64,000 bases of DNA from Lactonifactor sp. BIOML-A5 (GCF_009677585.1 NZ_WKYV01000004.1:124001-188000); one strand, 5' to 3'. Shown: positions 7,621 through 17,622, counted from the stretch's first letter. Numbers and translations: made by a program. Notes: generated by a model not told the origin, from the sequence alone.

Positions 7621-8895
7621 ATGCAGGAGTTATTGATTTTGCGGGGCAACATTTGTTACAGCACGGGAAAAAAGCAGCTGGAGACGGCAGACAGGGGGTA
7701 TCTGGTAAGCAGGCAGGGAACCATAGAGGGGGTATATTCCAGTCTACCCGCCGAATACGAGGATGCAGAGATCACAGACTGTGGAAACTGTCTGATTATC
7801 CCCGGCCTTACGGACCTCCATGTTCACGCGCCCCAGTATGCCTTCCGGGGTCTGGGGATGGATCTGGAGCTTTTGGATTGGCTGAACACACACACCTTTC
7901 CGGAGGAGGCCAAATACCGGGATCTGGAATATGCCAGGAAGGCTTATGAAATGTTTGTCCGGGATCTGAAGAATGGGGCCACCACCAGAGCGGTGGTATT
8001 CGGAACCATACATGAAGAGGCGACGGAGCTGCTTATGGATCTTTTGGAGGAGTCCGGGCTTATCACCATGGTGGGAAAGGTAAATATGGACCGGAATTCA
8101 CCGGATGAGCTCCGGGAGAAAAGTGCCGGAGAATCCCTGCAGAGCACGAGGCAGTGGCTTGAAAAGATCAGGGATAAATACGAGAGAACACGTCCTATAC
8201 TTACCCCCCGGTTCATTCCCAGCTGTACAGATGAGCTGATGAGCGGACTGAAGGAGATTCAAAGGGAATACGGCCTTCCCGTACAGTCTCATTTATCGGA
8301 GAATCAGGGAGAAGTGGAATGGGTCAGAGAGCTCTGTCCGTGGTCAGACTTCTATGGAGATGCCTACGATCATTTTGGGCTGTTCGGAGGGGAATATCCT
8401 GCGGTAATGGCCCACTGTGTACATTCCGGAGAGGAAGAGATACGGCGGATGAAACAGCGTGGTGTCTACATTGCACACTGTCCCCAGTCTAATACAAACC
8501 TGTCTTCCGGTGTGGCGCCGGTAAGAACCTATCTGGAGCGGGATATGAATGTTGGGCTGGGAAGCGATGTGGCAGGTGGATTTGCTACCTCTATTCTGTG
8601 GGCAATGGCAGATGCCATACAGACTTCAAAGCTTCGCTGGAGGCTTTCTGACAGTTCCTTAAAGCCGCTTTCTTTTGAGGAAGCATTTTACCTGGGGACG
8701 AAGGGGGGGGGATCCTTCTTCGGAAAAGTGGGGAGCTTTGAGCCCGGCTATGAGATGGATGCAGTGGTTTTGGATGATTCCCAATGTCCTTATCCCCAGG
8801 AACTGACAGTTAAAGAGAGAATGGAACGCCTGATATACCTGGCAGATGACAGCCAGATAGCAGGCAAATATGTGGCAGGGAAAAAGATAAAATAA
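7621..8895 (+). CDS. guaD: Guanine deaminase
   Basis: Cytoplasmic zinc amidohydrolase converting guanine to xanthine and ammonia; 424 aa. The TIM-barrel metal site starts with HVH at residues 67-69 (DLHVHAPQYAFRG, the guanine deaminase form), followed by SHLSEN and HCPQSNTNLSSG, with the late Asp in LGSDVAGG. The ATG at 7621 follows AAGGAGGA. It is controlled by the guanine riboswitch directly upstream and followed by adenine deaminase in the same direction. A run of nine G (8703-8711) inside the gene encodes KGGG where relatives usually have a Gly-Gly-Ala type segment. Confidence 0.95.
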   Translation: MQELLILRGNICYSTGKKQLETADRGYLVSRQGTIEGVYSSLPAEYEDAEITDCGNCLIIPGLTDLHVHAPQYAFRGLGMDLELLDWLNTHTFPEEAKYRDLEYARKAYEMFVRDLKNGATTRAVVFGTIHEEATELLMDLLEESGLITMVGKVNMDRNSPDELREKSAGESLQSTRQWLEKIRDKYERTRPILTPRFIPSCTDELMSGLKEIQREYGLPVQSHLSENQGEVEWVRELCPWSDFYGDAYDHFGLFGGEYPAVMAHCVHSGEEEIRRMKQRGVYIAHCPQSNTNLSSGVAPVRTYLERDMNVGLGSDVAGGFATSILWAMADAIQTSKLRWRLSDSSLKPLSFEEAFYLGTKGGGSFFGKVGSFEPGYEMDAVVLDDSQCPYPQELTVKERMERLIYLADDSQIAGKYVAGKKIK

Positions 8896-8953
8896 TTGTG
8901 GTCTCCTTTGGCTGTGTGCAAAGGGGCTGCAGGAATCGATGGAGGGAGCACAT

Positions 8954-10684
8954 ATGCTGGAGAGGCAGATTAGAGTTGCAAAAGGATTGGAAGACGCCGA
9001 TTTGGTGCTGAAACATGGAAAGATTGTAAATGTGTTTACAGAGGATATTCAGGAAGGGGATGTAGCTGTCTGTGAAGGAATGATCGTTGGAATCGGCTCG
9101 TACAGAGGCCGCAAGGAGGTAGACTGCACCGGTAAATATATTGCCCCCGGCTTTATGGACGGACACATCCATCTGGAAAGCTCTATGATGCAGCCTGCAG
9201 AATTCGCCAGAACGGTACTTCCCCACGGCACAACAGCAGTTTTTACAGACCCACATGAGATTGCCAATGTATGCGGCACACAGGGGATCGATTATATGAT
9301 GAGGGCCACAGAAGGGCTTCCCCTGGAGGTATATTTTGTCCTTCCCTCCTGTGTGCCGGCCGCTTTGCTGGATGAAAGCGGTGCCTGCCTTGAGGCGGAG
9401 GAGCTGAAACCCTACTACCAGTCAAAGAGGGTGGTGGGCCTGGCAGAAGTCATGAACTATGTCGGCACTGTCGCCGGGGATATGAATGTGTTAAAAAAGA
9501 TTCAGGAGGCTGTTTCCCAGGGAAAGGTAGTTGACGGGCATGCGCCTGGGCTGGGAGGCAAAGAACTCTGTGCATATCTCACGGCGGGAGTAATGTCTGA
9601 CCACGAATGTGCAACCGCAGAGGAGGGACTGGAGAGAATCCGTCAGGGACAGTGGATGATGATTCGGGAGGGGACGGCCGCAAAGAATCTGGAGGCTCTT
9701 ATGCCCCTCTTTGAACGCCCTTACTGTGAGCACGCCATGCTGGTTACAGATGACAAACATCCGGGAGATTTGGAAAAACTGGGCCACATTGACTATATCA
9801 TACGCAAAGCGGTCTCTCTCGGGGCAGATCCGTGCATAGCGGTAAAGATGGCAACTTATAATACGGCCCGCTATTTTGGCCTGAAGCATCTGGGGGCGGT
9901 AGCGCCTTCTTATCAGGCAGATCTGGTGGTGCTCAGTGACCTGAAACAGGTTCAGGTGGAACAAGTGTATAAAAAAGGGCTTCTGGCCGCTGACCGGCAT
10001 AACGGCTGCGCTGTTCAGGAACCTGTGGTGAACAGTAAGCTGAAGGAAAGTGTTACCCACACCTTCCGTATGAAGCGGTTTACCGTGGAGGACTTTTATC
10101 TCCCGGTATCCCGGGACCGGCAGCCGGAGAAGATGCGCGTGATAGAACTGCACCCGGGTCAGATTCTCACAGGTGAGTATATCACAGAGTATTCTTCTGC
10201 CAGCAACGGCATTGATGTGCAGCAGGATATCATCAAACTGGCTGTTATGGAACGCCACCTCTGTACCGGGCATATAGGACTGGGCTATGTAAAGAATTAC
10301 GGCCTGAAAAAAGGGGCTATTGCATCCTCTGTGGCACATGACTCCCACAACCTGATTGTGGCAGGAGCCAGTGAGCAGGATATGTACACCGCGGCAGAGG
10401 CGGTAAGAAAGATGCAGGGAGGATGGGCAATTGCCCTGGACGGAAAGGTTTTGGAGGTACTTCCCCTGCCGATTGCCGGTATTATGAGTGACCGGCCGCT
10501 CAGAGAGGTAGAGGGGCAGATCCTGAAAATGAAACAGATAGCCAGAGAGCTGGGTGTACCGGAGGGAATTGATCCATTTATGACACTGGCCTTTATCAGT
10601 CTGCCGGTTATCCCCCGTCTGAAGCTGACTACCTTCGGACTTGTGGATACGGATTCCCAGGAAATTGTGGACGCAGTCTTTTAA
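8954..10684 (+). CDS. ade: Adenine deaminase
   Basis: Manganese/iron-dependent amidohydrolase that turns adenine into hypoxanthine; 576 aa, normal length. The metal motif HIH is at residues 71-73 in GFMDGHIHLESSMM, the diagnostic signature of bacterial Ade, with VDGHAPG further on. The ATG at 8954 has GGAGGG 8 bases upstream; an in-frame ATG at 8939 is less well placed. It lies 58 bases after guaD and is probably cotranscribed under the guanine riboswitch. Together the two enzymes feed xanthine and hypoxanthine into salvage or degradation. Confidence 0.95.
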   Translation: MLERQIRVAKGLEDADLVLKHGKIVNVFTEDIQEGDVAVCEGMIVGIGSYRGRKEVDCTGKYIAPGFMDGHIHLESSMMQPAEFARTVLPHGTTAVFTDPHEIANVCGTQGIDYMMRATEGLPLEVYFVLPSCVPAALLDESGACLEAEELKPYYQSKRVVGLAEVMNYVGTVAGDMNVLKKIQEAVSQGKVVDGHAPGLGGKELCAYLTAGVMSDHECATAEEGLERIRQGQWMMIREGTAAKNLEALMPLFERPYCEHAMLVTDDKHPGDLEKLGHIDYIIRKAVSLGADPCIAVKMATYNTARYFGLKHLGAVAPSYQADLVVLSDLKQVQVEQVYKKGLLAADRHNGCAVQEPVVNSKLKESVTHTFRMKRFTVEDFYLPVSRDRQPEKMRVIELHPGQILTGEYITEYSSASNGIDVQQDIIKLAVMERHLCTGHIGLGYVKNYGLKKGAIASSVAHDSHNLIVAGASEQDMYTAAEAVRKMQGGWAIALDGKVLEVLPLPIAGIMSDRPLREVEGQILKMKQIARELGVPEGIDPFMTLAFISLPVIPRLKLTTFGLVDTDSQEIVDAVF

Positions 10685-10718
10685 AAAGGACCCGGAGCGC
10701 TTCTCCGGGTCCTTTCTA
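10685..10718 (+). terminator. Terminator after ade
   Basis: A perfect 13-bp stem, AAAGGACCCGGAG (10685-10697) and CTCCGGGTCCTTT (10703-10715). Confidence 0.9.
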
Positions 10719-10763
10719 TGTGTTTTATTACGTCACTAGGTTGTTTTTGTATTGGAAACAGAA

Positions 10764-12122
10764 CTATAAAGTGCTGACAATTCTCAGCAGGAAGAGAATG
10801 CCGATTACATACATAATGGGATGGATATCTTTTGCTTTTTTTGTAAAAAGCTTAACTATAATCCAGGTCAGAATACCGAACATAATGCCATTGGCAATGG
10901 AATAGGTCAAAGGCATCATCAGAAATGCCAGGTAGCCCCCCAGCGCATCTGCCATATCTACAGAGAAGTCCATCTTAAGTACAGCGGAAGCCATATTCAG
11001 TCCTACGATAATAAGGGCCGGAGCTGTGGCAAAGGACGGGATGGCAAGGAAAATAGGTGACAGGAACAGCGCTACCAGGAAGAGAATTCCGGTGGTCAGT
11101 GCTGTAAGGCCTGTCTTGCCTCCCTCTGCAACACCGGCGCTGGATTCTACGAAGCTTGTGATGGTAGAGGTACCCAGCACTGCGCCTGCGGTGGTACCGA
11201 TGGCATCTGCCATAAGAACACGGCCCACACGGGGTAACTTGCCGTCTTTGTCCAGTAGATTGCCCTGATCGGCAATACCGATAACGGTACCTACTGTGTC
11301 AAATAAATCTACAAATAAGAAAGAGAAAACAATGACAATAAATTCAAATATATGTCCGCCTACCCAGCTGAAATCAAATTGGAAAAAGGTAGGGGCAATG
11401 GACGGAGGAATAAAGCTGGAGGCTGACAGGGAAGGAATCAGAGAGTAAACTCCGTTTTCCGGATCCACTGCATACCAGCCGATTCCCTGTGCGATCATAC
11501 CCAGAACCCAGGTTCCAAGGATTCCCCAGAGGATAGATCCCTTTACCTTGTAATGGTTCATTACCGCAATGGCAATCACGCCGATGACACATAAGGTTAC
11601 ACCGGGGGAAGCAAAGCTTCCCAGGCCTACCAGTGTGGAATCATTGCTGATAGTCACCCCGGCACCCTGAAGGCCAATAAAGGCAATGAAGAGCCCGATG
11701 CCTGCTGTGATCCCAAGTTTCAGGTTTTTAGGAATAGAATTCACAATGGTTTCTCTGAATTTGAAGAAGGATAACAGGATAAAGATAATACCTTCTACAA
11801 AGACAGCGGCCAGAGCTATTTTCCAGGGATCCTGAATGTCCTTTAAGTCAACGAGACAAACGCTGAAGGCAAAGTAGGCATTCAGTCCCATGCCTGCGGA
11901 TAAGGCGATGGGATAGTTTGCCCAGAATGCCATGATGAAGGTGGCCAGGGCGGAGGCCAGAGCGGTTGCCGTAAATACTGCGCCGCTGTCCATCCCTGAA
12001 GCACTTAGCAGATCAGGATTGACAGCCAGGATGTAGGCCATCGTCAGGAATGTCGTAATTCCGGCCATGATTTCGGTTCTGACATCCGTATTGTGTTCTT
12101 TGAGTTTAAATAATTTCTCCAT
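10764..12122 (-). CDS. AzgA-type purine permease (NCS2)
   Basis: Membrane importer for adenine, guanine or hypoxanthine, 452 aa with about 12-13 hydrophobic segments. The N-terminal GITTFLTMAYILAVNP and the GMGLNAYFAF motif identify the AzgA/PbuG branch, and the SFVESSAGVAEGGKTGL segment is the conserved helix-10 region. The ATG at 12122 follows AAGGAGAT; longer in-frame starts have no ribosome site and would add a non-hydrophobic tail. It converges on the deaminase operon and would supply their substrates. No riboswitch was seen in its leader. Confidence 0.93.
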   Translation of the reverse strand: MEKLFKLKEHNTDVRTEIMAGITTFLTMAYILAVNPDLLSASGMDSGAVFTATALASALATFIMAFWANYPIALSAGMGLNAYFAFSVCLVDLKDIQDPWKIALAAVFVEGIIFILLSFFKFRETIVNSIPKNLKLGITAGIGLFIAFIGLQGAGVTISNDSTLVGLGSFASPGVTLCVIGVIAIAVMNHYKVKGSILWGILGTWVLGMIAQGIGWYAVDPENGVYSLIPSLSASSFIPPSIAPTFFQFDFSWVGGHIFEFIVIVFSFLFVDLFDTVGTVIGIADQGNLLDKDGKLPRVGRVLMADAIGTTAGAVLGTSTITSFVESSAGVAEGGKTGLTALTTGILFLVALFLSPIFLAIPSFATAPALIIVGLNMASAVLKMDFSVDMADALGGYLAFLMMPLTYSIANGIMFGILTWIIVKLFTKKAKDIHPIMYVIGILFLLRIVSTL

Positions 12123-12171
12123 ACAATATCTCCTTTTCCCCTTGAATTTAGTGACAATAAAACACATTTGT

Positions 12172-12200
12172 ACTATACTGTAATCATACCGTCGTGTCAA
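12172..12200 (-). promoter_or_regulatory. Promoter of the purine permease
   Basis: On the minus strand TTGACA (12200-12195) and TATAGT (12177-12172) with a 17-base spacer. Confidence 0.8.
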
Positions 12201-12275
12201 TTGTTTGTCAATCGTTTCGGAAATATTGGGCAAAATGTATAATCAATAAATAAAAAAGGTGAGGAAGTGGTAATA

Positions 12276-13244
12276 ATGATAGAAAATAAACTTATGATAC
12301 CATCGAATTACGACCAATTAGATCTGGATGTAAGGTCTGTAGAGCCAGAGGGGGAGATACGCGGCATTGTTCAGATCTCCCATGGAATGTCGGAATATAA
12401 AGAGCGGTATCTCCCGCTGATGAGATATCTGGCTTCCCATGGCTACGCCTGTGTAATTCATGATCACAGAGGGCATGGCAAAAGTATTCGCAGCCAGGAG
12501 GACCTGGGTTATTTCTATGGAGGGGGATCCGGTGCCCTGGTGGAGGATCTCTTTCAGGTGACCTGTCTGGCGAAGGAGCAGTGGCCCGGTGTGCCGGTGA
12601 TTCTTGTGGGGCACAGTATGGGATCCCTGATAGCCAGAAACTATATAAAGAAATATGATGACCAGTTACAGACGCTGATCTTAACGGGCTCCCCCAGCAA
12701 GAATCCGGCGGTAAAGCTGGGGATTCTTATCGCTTGGACAGAGGGAAAGCTTTTTGGGCGCAGACACAGAAGCAAACTGCTGGAGGCTCTTTCCTTTGGA
12801 AGCTATATGGCCAGGTTTCCCGGTGAAAAAAGCCGTTTTGGGTGGACATGCTCAGACCCTGAGGTTGTGGAGGAATATGACAGGTCCAGGCTCTGCGGAT
12901 TCACGTTTTCCTGCGATGCATATCTGGGGCTGCTGAAACTGATGGAGGAGACGTACAATCAGAAGAACTGGAAATGCTATAATCCGCAGCTTCCCATCCT
13001 TTTTCTGGGAGGGACAGAGGATCCCTGCATCGGAAGCGGCAGGAAATTTTATCATGCTATCCGCTGTCTGTACAGCGTTGGCTACCATAACATCACCCAA
13101 AAACGTTATCCGGGTATGCGGCACGAAATATTAAACGAGAAAGGGAAAGAAAAGGTCTATCAAAATATCCTGACGTTCATAGAAAAGAACAGGGAAGTAT
13201 GCTATACTTTTAACCGTGCGCAAAAGGGAAAAACCGATGTATAA
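12276..13244 (+). CDS. Alpha/beta hydrolase, lysophospholipase-like
   Basis: Serine hydrolase of 322 aa. The oxyanion/HGMSEY region is near residues 42-47, the HDHRGHGKS block near 65-73, and the nucleophile Ser114 sits in GHSMG. The acid and His are probably in GGTEDPCIGSG and YPGMRHEILNE. This pattern matches monoacylglycerol lipase/lysophospholipase (PldB-like). No signal peptide is present, so it is likely cytoplasmic. The ATG at 12276 is preferred over a GTG at 12267, which lies too near GGTGAGG. The exporter genes follow after 13 bases and may be cotranscribed. Confidence 0.85.
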   Translation: MIENKLMIPSNYDQLDLDVRSVEPEGEIRGIVQISHGMSEYKERYLPLMRYLASHGYACVIHDHRGHGKSIRSQEDLGYFYGGGSGALVEDLFQVTCLAKEQWPGVPVILVGHSMGSLIARNYIKKYDDQLQTLILTGSPSKNPAVKLGILIAWTEGKLFGRRHRSKLLEALSFGSYMARFPGEKSRFGWTCSDPEVVEEYDRSRLCGFTFSCDAYLGLLKLMEETYNQKNWKCYNPQLPILFLGGTEDPCIGSGRKFYHAIRCLYSVGYHNITQKRYPGMRHEILNEKGKEKVYQNILTFIEKNREVCYTFNRAQKGKTDV

Positions 13245-13257
13245 AGGAAACTAATCC

Positions 13258-14994
13258 ATGAGAGAACTGATTCGATATCTAAAAGATTATAAAAAAGAGA
13301 GTATTTTGGGCCCCCTGTTTAAGATGCTGGAGGCCTGCTTTGAGCTGATTGTGCCCCTTGTTATGGCTGCTATCATTGATACGGGTATCAGAAACCATGA
13401 CAGGCCCTATATCTGGCACATGGGGCTTCTTCTTGTATTCTTTGGTGGCCTGGGACTGGTCTGTTCCCTGACTGCCCAATATTTTGCGGCAAAAGCAGCT
13501 ATGGGATTCGGCACAGCGCTGAGAAGGGACTTATTCGCACATATAAACAATATGTCATACACTGAACTGGATATCCTGGGAACCCCGACCCTGGTAACCC
13601 GGATGACCAGTGACATCAACCAGACCCAGGCAGGGGTGAATCTGGTGCTCCGGCTGTTTCTGAGGTCCCCCTTTATTGTTGTGGGGGCAGTACTTATGGC
13701 ATTCACTATAAGTGTAAAGATGACGGTGATATTTTTGATTGCTGTGCCCGTAATTTCTCTGATTATCTATTTTATAGTAAAAAGTACGATCCCCATCTAC
13801 AAGAGTGCCCAGGCGGCACTGGACAGAGTTTCCCTGCTTACCAGAGAAAACCATATAGGATCCAGAGTCGTGCGTGCATTTTCGAAACAGCAGGAAGAAA
13901 TCAGCCGTTTTGAGGAAACCACAGGAGCACTTACCAGGATACAGCTGCATGCGGGAAGAATCTCCGCGCTGCTCAACCCGGCCACCTATGTAGTGGTGAA
14001 TCTGGCAATAATGGCAATTCTCTGGTCCGGAGGCTATGTGGTAGACAGCGGGGAGATTACCCAGGGCGAGCTGATTGCCCTTATAAACTACATGTCTCAG
14101 ATTCTTCTGGCACTGATTGCCCTGGCCAATCTGATTATCACATTTACAAAAGCAACAGCGTCAGCCATACGGATCAATGAAGTCTTTCATACGCAGCCGT
14201 CTATGCATGAGGGAGAAAAGACAGGAAGCGGGGGAGAGGGGGAGGTGCCGGCCGTGGAATTCAGACAGGTATCCTTTTCATATGCAAATGCCAAGGAGAA
14301 TGCACTGGAGGAGATATCTTTTTCGGCCGCTCAGGGTGAGACCATCGGAATTATCGGAGGAACCGGAGCTGGCAAATCAACATTGGTTCATCTGATTCCC
14401 AGGTTTTATGATACCTCCAAAGGAGAGGTGCTTTTTAGAGGCCGGCCCATACAGGAATACCGATTGGAGTATATACGCAGCCGGATTGGCATAGTGCCTC
14501 AGAAGGCAGTACTTTTTCAGGGGACACTACGTGACAACATGAAATGGGGAAAAGAAGAGGCCTCAGACAGTGAAATCCGTGAATCCCTGGACATTGCCCA
14601 GGCAACAGCTTTTGTGGAAGGGAAAAAAGAGGGACTGGACCTTAAGATTCACCAGGGGGGCAGGAATCTTTCGGGCGGCCAGCGCCAGCGCTTGACGATA
14701 GCCAGAGCCCTTGTGGGGAAGCCAGATATCCTGATTCTGGATGACAGTGCCTCAGCTCTTGACTTTGCTACGGACGCGGCGCTGAGAAAAGCCATAAAAG
14801 AGAAGACAAAAGGAATGACCGTTTTTATTGTATCCCAAAGGGCTTCCTCTATCAAGCATGCGGATAAGATACTGGTATTGGATGACGGCAGAATGGCAGG
14901 TATGGGAACCCACCGGGAGCTTTTGGAGAACTGCCGGGTATACGAAGAAATCTGTACCTCCCAGTTATCCAGAGAGGAGGTGCAGAGGAGATGA
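13258..14994 (+). CDS. Heterodimeric ABC exporter, subunit with degenerate site
   Basis: Fused membrane plus ATPase half-transporter of 578 aa, with six membrane helices in residues 1-300 and the nucleotide domain from about 340. Walker A GGTGAGKS is at 367-374 and the signature is LSGGQRQR. Walker B ends in Asp495-Asp496, so the catalytic Glu is Asp, marking the degenerate half-site of heterodimeric exporters such as TM287/288. It overlaps the partner gene by 4 bases (ATGA). A multidrug or lipid export role is likely; the substrate is unknown. Confidence 0.92.
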   Translation: MRELIRYLKDYKKESILGPLFKMLEACFELIVPLVMAAIIDTGIRNHDRPYIWHMGLLLVFFGGLGLVCSLTAQYFAAKAAMGFGTALRRDLFAHINNMSYTELDILGTPTLVTRMTSDINQTQAGVNLVLRLFLRSPFIVVGAVLMAFTISVKMTVIFLIAVPVISLIIYFIVKSTIPIYKSAQAALDRVSLLTRENHIGSRVVRAFSKQQEEISRFEETTGALTRIQLHAGRISALLNPATYVVVNLAIMAILWSGGYVVDSGEITQGELIALINYMSQILLALIALANLIITFTKATASAIRINEVFHTQPSMHEGEKTGSGGEGEVPAVEFRQVSFSYANAKENALEEISFSAAQGETIGIIGGTGAGKSTLVHLIPRFYDTSKGEVLFRGRPIQEYRLEYIRSRIGIVPQKAVLFQGTLRDNMKWGKEEASDSEIRESLDIAQATAFVEGKKEGLDLKIHQGGRNLSGGQRQRLTIARALVGKPDILILDDSASALDFATDAALRKAIKEKTKGMTVFIVSQRASSIKHADKILVLDDGRMAGMGTHRELLENCRVYEEICTSQLSREEVQRR

Positions 14995-16730
14995 AACAGA
15001 AGGATACACTGAAAAGAGTACTGGATTTTATACGGCCTTACAGGGGATACGTAGCTGTGATACTTGTATTTTCCCTTATAAGTGTGACATTCACCCTGTA
15101 TGCGCCTATCTTAATCGGAGAAGGGGTAGACCTTATTCTGGGAAAAGGTCAGGTTCTCTTTGACGGAGTACTGAAAATTATTGCAAAACTGGGGATAATA
15201 GTAGCTGTTACGGCAGTGGCCCAGTGGTTTATGAATCTGGCAACAAACCATGTTACCTTTTGTGTGGTGCGGGACATCCGCAGAAAGGCATTTGCACACC
15301 TGGAAGAGGTCCCGGTTAAATATATTGACAGCAATCAGCCCGGGGAGATTATGAGCCGGATTGTGACAGATGTGGATCAGTTTTCAGACGGGCTTCTCAT
15401 GGGATTTACCCAGCTGTTTACCGGGGTAGTCACAATTGTGGGTACACTGGGATTTATGCTCTCCATTCATGTCAAAATTACACTTATTGTAGTCCTGATC
15501 ACCCCTGTGTCTCTTTTTGTTGCCAGCTTTATAGCCAAGCGCACATTTTCCATGTTTAAGCTTCAGTCAGAAACCAGAGGGGATATGACATCTCTGGTGG
15601 AGGAACTGGTGGGAAATCAAAAGCTGGTACAGGCCTTTTGTTATGAGAAGAAAGCAGAAGAAAGGTTTCAGGAGGTTAACGAGAAGCTGCGTGTGTGTGG
15701 GATCCGTGCGCTGTTCTTCTCTTCGATCACAAATCCGGCAACTCGGTTTGTAAATGGTCTGGTATATACAGGAGTTGGTATTTTCGGGGCCTTTACTGTA
15801 TTAAACGGCGGAATTACCGTAGGACAGCTTTCCAGCTTTTTGAATTATGCCAACCAGTATACGAAGCCATTTAATGAAATATCAGGGGTAGTGACAGAAC
15901 TGCAGAATGCACTTGCCTGTGCACGGCGCATTTTTGACTTTATGGATACCCCTTCTGTAGAGCCGGATTCGGAGGATGCGGCGGAGCTTAAGGAGTGCGA
16001 CGGGAGTCTTGAACTGTCTCATGTGTATTTTTCCTATTTTCCAGGAACCTCTCTTCTGGAGAATATTAACCTGAACGTGAAACCCGGGCAGAGAATTGCA
16101 ATTGTGGGTCCCACAGGCTGTGGAAAAACCACCCTTATCAATCTGCTGATGCGATTTTACGATATTGACCGCGGGAACATAAAGGTGAGCGGATATGAGG
16201 CGGGACATGTGAAGCGTGACAGTCTCAGGCGGCAGTTCGGTATGGTGCTTCAGGACACCTGGCTTCGGTCAGGTACCATAGCGGAAAATATAGCATACGG
16301 AAGACCGGAGGCATCCCGGGAGGAGATTCTTGAGGCAGCAAAAGCAGCCTATGCCCATAGCTTTATTAAGCGTATGAAAAATGGGTATGATACCGTTATA
16401 ACAGAGGACGGGGGCAACCTGTCCCAGGGGCAAAAGCAGCTTTTGTGTATTGCAAGAGTAATGCTGTTAAAACCTCCCATGCTGATCCTGGATGAGGCTA
16501 CCTCATCTATTGATACCCGTACGGAGATAAAGATCCAGCAGGCATTTGAAAAGCTTATGGAGGGCAGAACCAGCTTTATTGTGGCCCACCGTCTTTCTAC
16601 CATTAAAAGTGCGGATGTAATCCTGGTTATGAAGGATGGCAATATTATAGAACAGGGGAATCATGAGGAACTTCTGGAAGAAAATGGATTCTATGCCAAA
16701 CTGTATGAGAGCCAGTTTGCAGTCTCTTAG
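14991..16730 (+). CDS. Heterodimeric ABC exporter, catalytic subunit
   Basis: Partner half-transporter of 579 aa: six membrane helices (about 15-310), then a nucleotide domain with Walker A GPTGCGKT at 373-380 and a proper Walker B with catalytic Glu502 (LDEATSSID). Its signature reads LSQGQ instead of LSGGQ, which completes the degenerate site with the first subunit, while its own Walker motifs and the partner LSGGQ form the active site. The reciprocal defects show the two proteins function as a pair. Translationally coupled to the upstream gene. Confidence 0.93.
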   Translation: MKQKDTLKRVLDFIRPYRGYVAVILVFSLISVTFTLYAPILIGEGVDLILGKGQVLFDGVLKIIAKLGIIVAVTAVAQWFMNLATNHVTFCVVRDIRRKAFAHLEEVPVKYIDSNQPGEIMSRIVTDVDQFSDGLLMGFTQLFTGVVTIVGTLGFMLSIHVKITLIVVLITPVSLFVASFIAKRTFSMFKLQSETRGDMTSLVEELVGNQKLVQAFCYEKKAEERFQEVNEKLRVCGIRALFFSSITNPATRFVNGLVYTGVGIFGAFTVLNGGITVGQLSSFLNYANQYTKPFNEISGVVTELQNALACARRIFDFMDTPSVEPDSEDAAELKECDGSLELSHVYFSYFPGTSLLENINLNVKPGQRIAIVGPTGCGKTTLINLLMRFYDIDRGNIKVSGYEAGHVKRDSLRRQFGMVLQDTWLRSGTIAENIAYGRPEASREEILEAAKAAYAHSFIKRMKNGYDTVITEDGGNLSQGQKQLLCIARVMLLKPPMLILDEATSSIDTRTEIKIQQAFEKLMEGRTSFIVAHRLSTIKSADVILVMKDGNIIEQGNHEELLEENGFYAKLYESQFAVS

Positions 16731-16752
16731 CGGGCGGATTATAAAACAGCAG

Positions 16753-16781
16753 TTGCCTTTTACGACCAGATTTGCTATTCT
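16753..16781 (+). promoter_or_regulatory. Possible promoter of the small membrane protein gene
   Basis: TTGCCT (16753-16758) and TATTCT (16776-16781) with a 17-base spacer. Confidence 0.45.
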
Positions 16782-16816
16782 AGAGGATAGAAAACCACAG
16801 GAAACGAGGAAAAATT

Positions 16817-17089
16817 ATGGATTCAAACAGAATGAAAAGCACCTATATGCTGCGGATTCTGGCAGGGGCATATCTGATTTATATTGCGTATTCTCTTGTG
16901 GGGGGATATGTGAAAGGGGAGAGTCCCTCTTTTTGGATAGCGCTGGCAGGGGTAGCCTTTGGGATAATAGGGGCAGGACTGCTGTATTTCTCTATTAAGG
17001 GGTGGATTCGATGCACCAAAGCAGCCAATGATCCGGATCCTGAACCAGAGGATGATAAAAAAGAAGAGGATGAAAAAAGAGCGGAGTAA
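16817..17089 (+). CDS. Small two-helix membrane protein
   Basis: Unrecognised protein of 90 aa. Two hydrophobic segments (about residues 11-28 and 37-58) are followed by a short basic stretch and a strongly acidic tail rich in Asp, Glu and Lys. The start follows ACGAGG. It lies after the ABC exporter genes but has its own possible promoter, and it ends in a terminator shared with the convergent VanZ gene. No function is proposed. Confidence 0.75.
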   Translation: MDSNRMKSTYMLRILAGAYLIYIAYSLVGGYVKGESPSFWIALAGVAFGIIGAGLLYFSIKGWIRCTKAANDPDPEPEDDKKEEDEKRAE

Positions 17090-17112
17090 GCCGGGGCTTA
17101 CCTCGCTCTTTT
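17076..17112. terminator. Convergent terminator
   Basis: AAAGAGCG...AGTAAGCC pairs with GGCTTAC..CGCTCTTT; the small loop lies at about 17091-17094. A and T tracts flank it. The VanZ stop codon lies inside the hairpin, so it serves both convergent genes. Confidence 0.85.
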
Positions 17113-17622
17113 TTTTCGGAGTCTGGCTTTTCTCATCCTGGACGGGGCGAGAAATACCCAGCACACGATTCTTACAAGAATAATTCCAAAGAATACGCCC
17201 ACACTGTCTATCATGACATCTCGTTTGGAGGGCCCTCTTCCTTCTACAAATGACTGGTGATACTCATCTCCGCAGGCAAAGGCCACACAGATGGCACCGG
17301 CTACAATCATGAGGGGGATACCTCTCAGATTATATACATAGAGAGGAAAGGAAACGGCAACTGCCAGGATAAAATACTCTGTCATATGTGCCAGCTTGCG
17401 GACCGGTCCATGGATCTTCTCAACATAAGAATCGATCTGATCCTCTGAAAAATCTTTTCCCAGAAGATCGCTGCCGACGGTTACAATTTTATGGCTTACT
17501 TTGTAGCTGATATTGGACGAGACCGCGCCGGTCTGTCCGGAAAAAGAGAAGATCATGTACATGATTGCAAGGGCAGGAAGAAAAGACAGTGGCTTTAAAA
17601 GTAAAATCAAAAATTTTTTCAT
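17098..17622 (-). CDS. VanZ-like membrane protein
   Basis: Integral membrane protein of 174 aa with four hydrophobic segments (about residues 10-28, 85-105, 107-125 and 140-160). The conserved VanZ pattern is visible: FSFSGQTG near residue 26, KLAHMTEYFIL near 77-87, and the acidic DEYHQSFVEGRGPSKRDVMIDSVG block near 120-143. VanZ itself gives low-level teicoplanin resistance; most homologues, including this stand-alone copy, have no known role. Genes for vanA-type resistance are absent here. The C-terminus is very basic. Confidence 0.88.
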   Translation of the reverse strand: MKKFLILLLKPLSFLPALAIMYMIFSFSGQTGAVSSNISYKVSHKIVTVGSDLLGKDFSEDQIDSYVEKIHGPVRKLAHMTEYFILAVAVSFPLYVYNLRGIPLMIVAGAICVAFACGDEYHQSFVEGRGPSKRDVMIDSVGVFFGIILVRIVCWVFLAPSRMRKARLRKKRAR

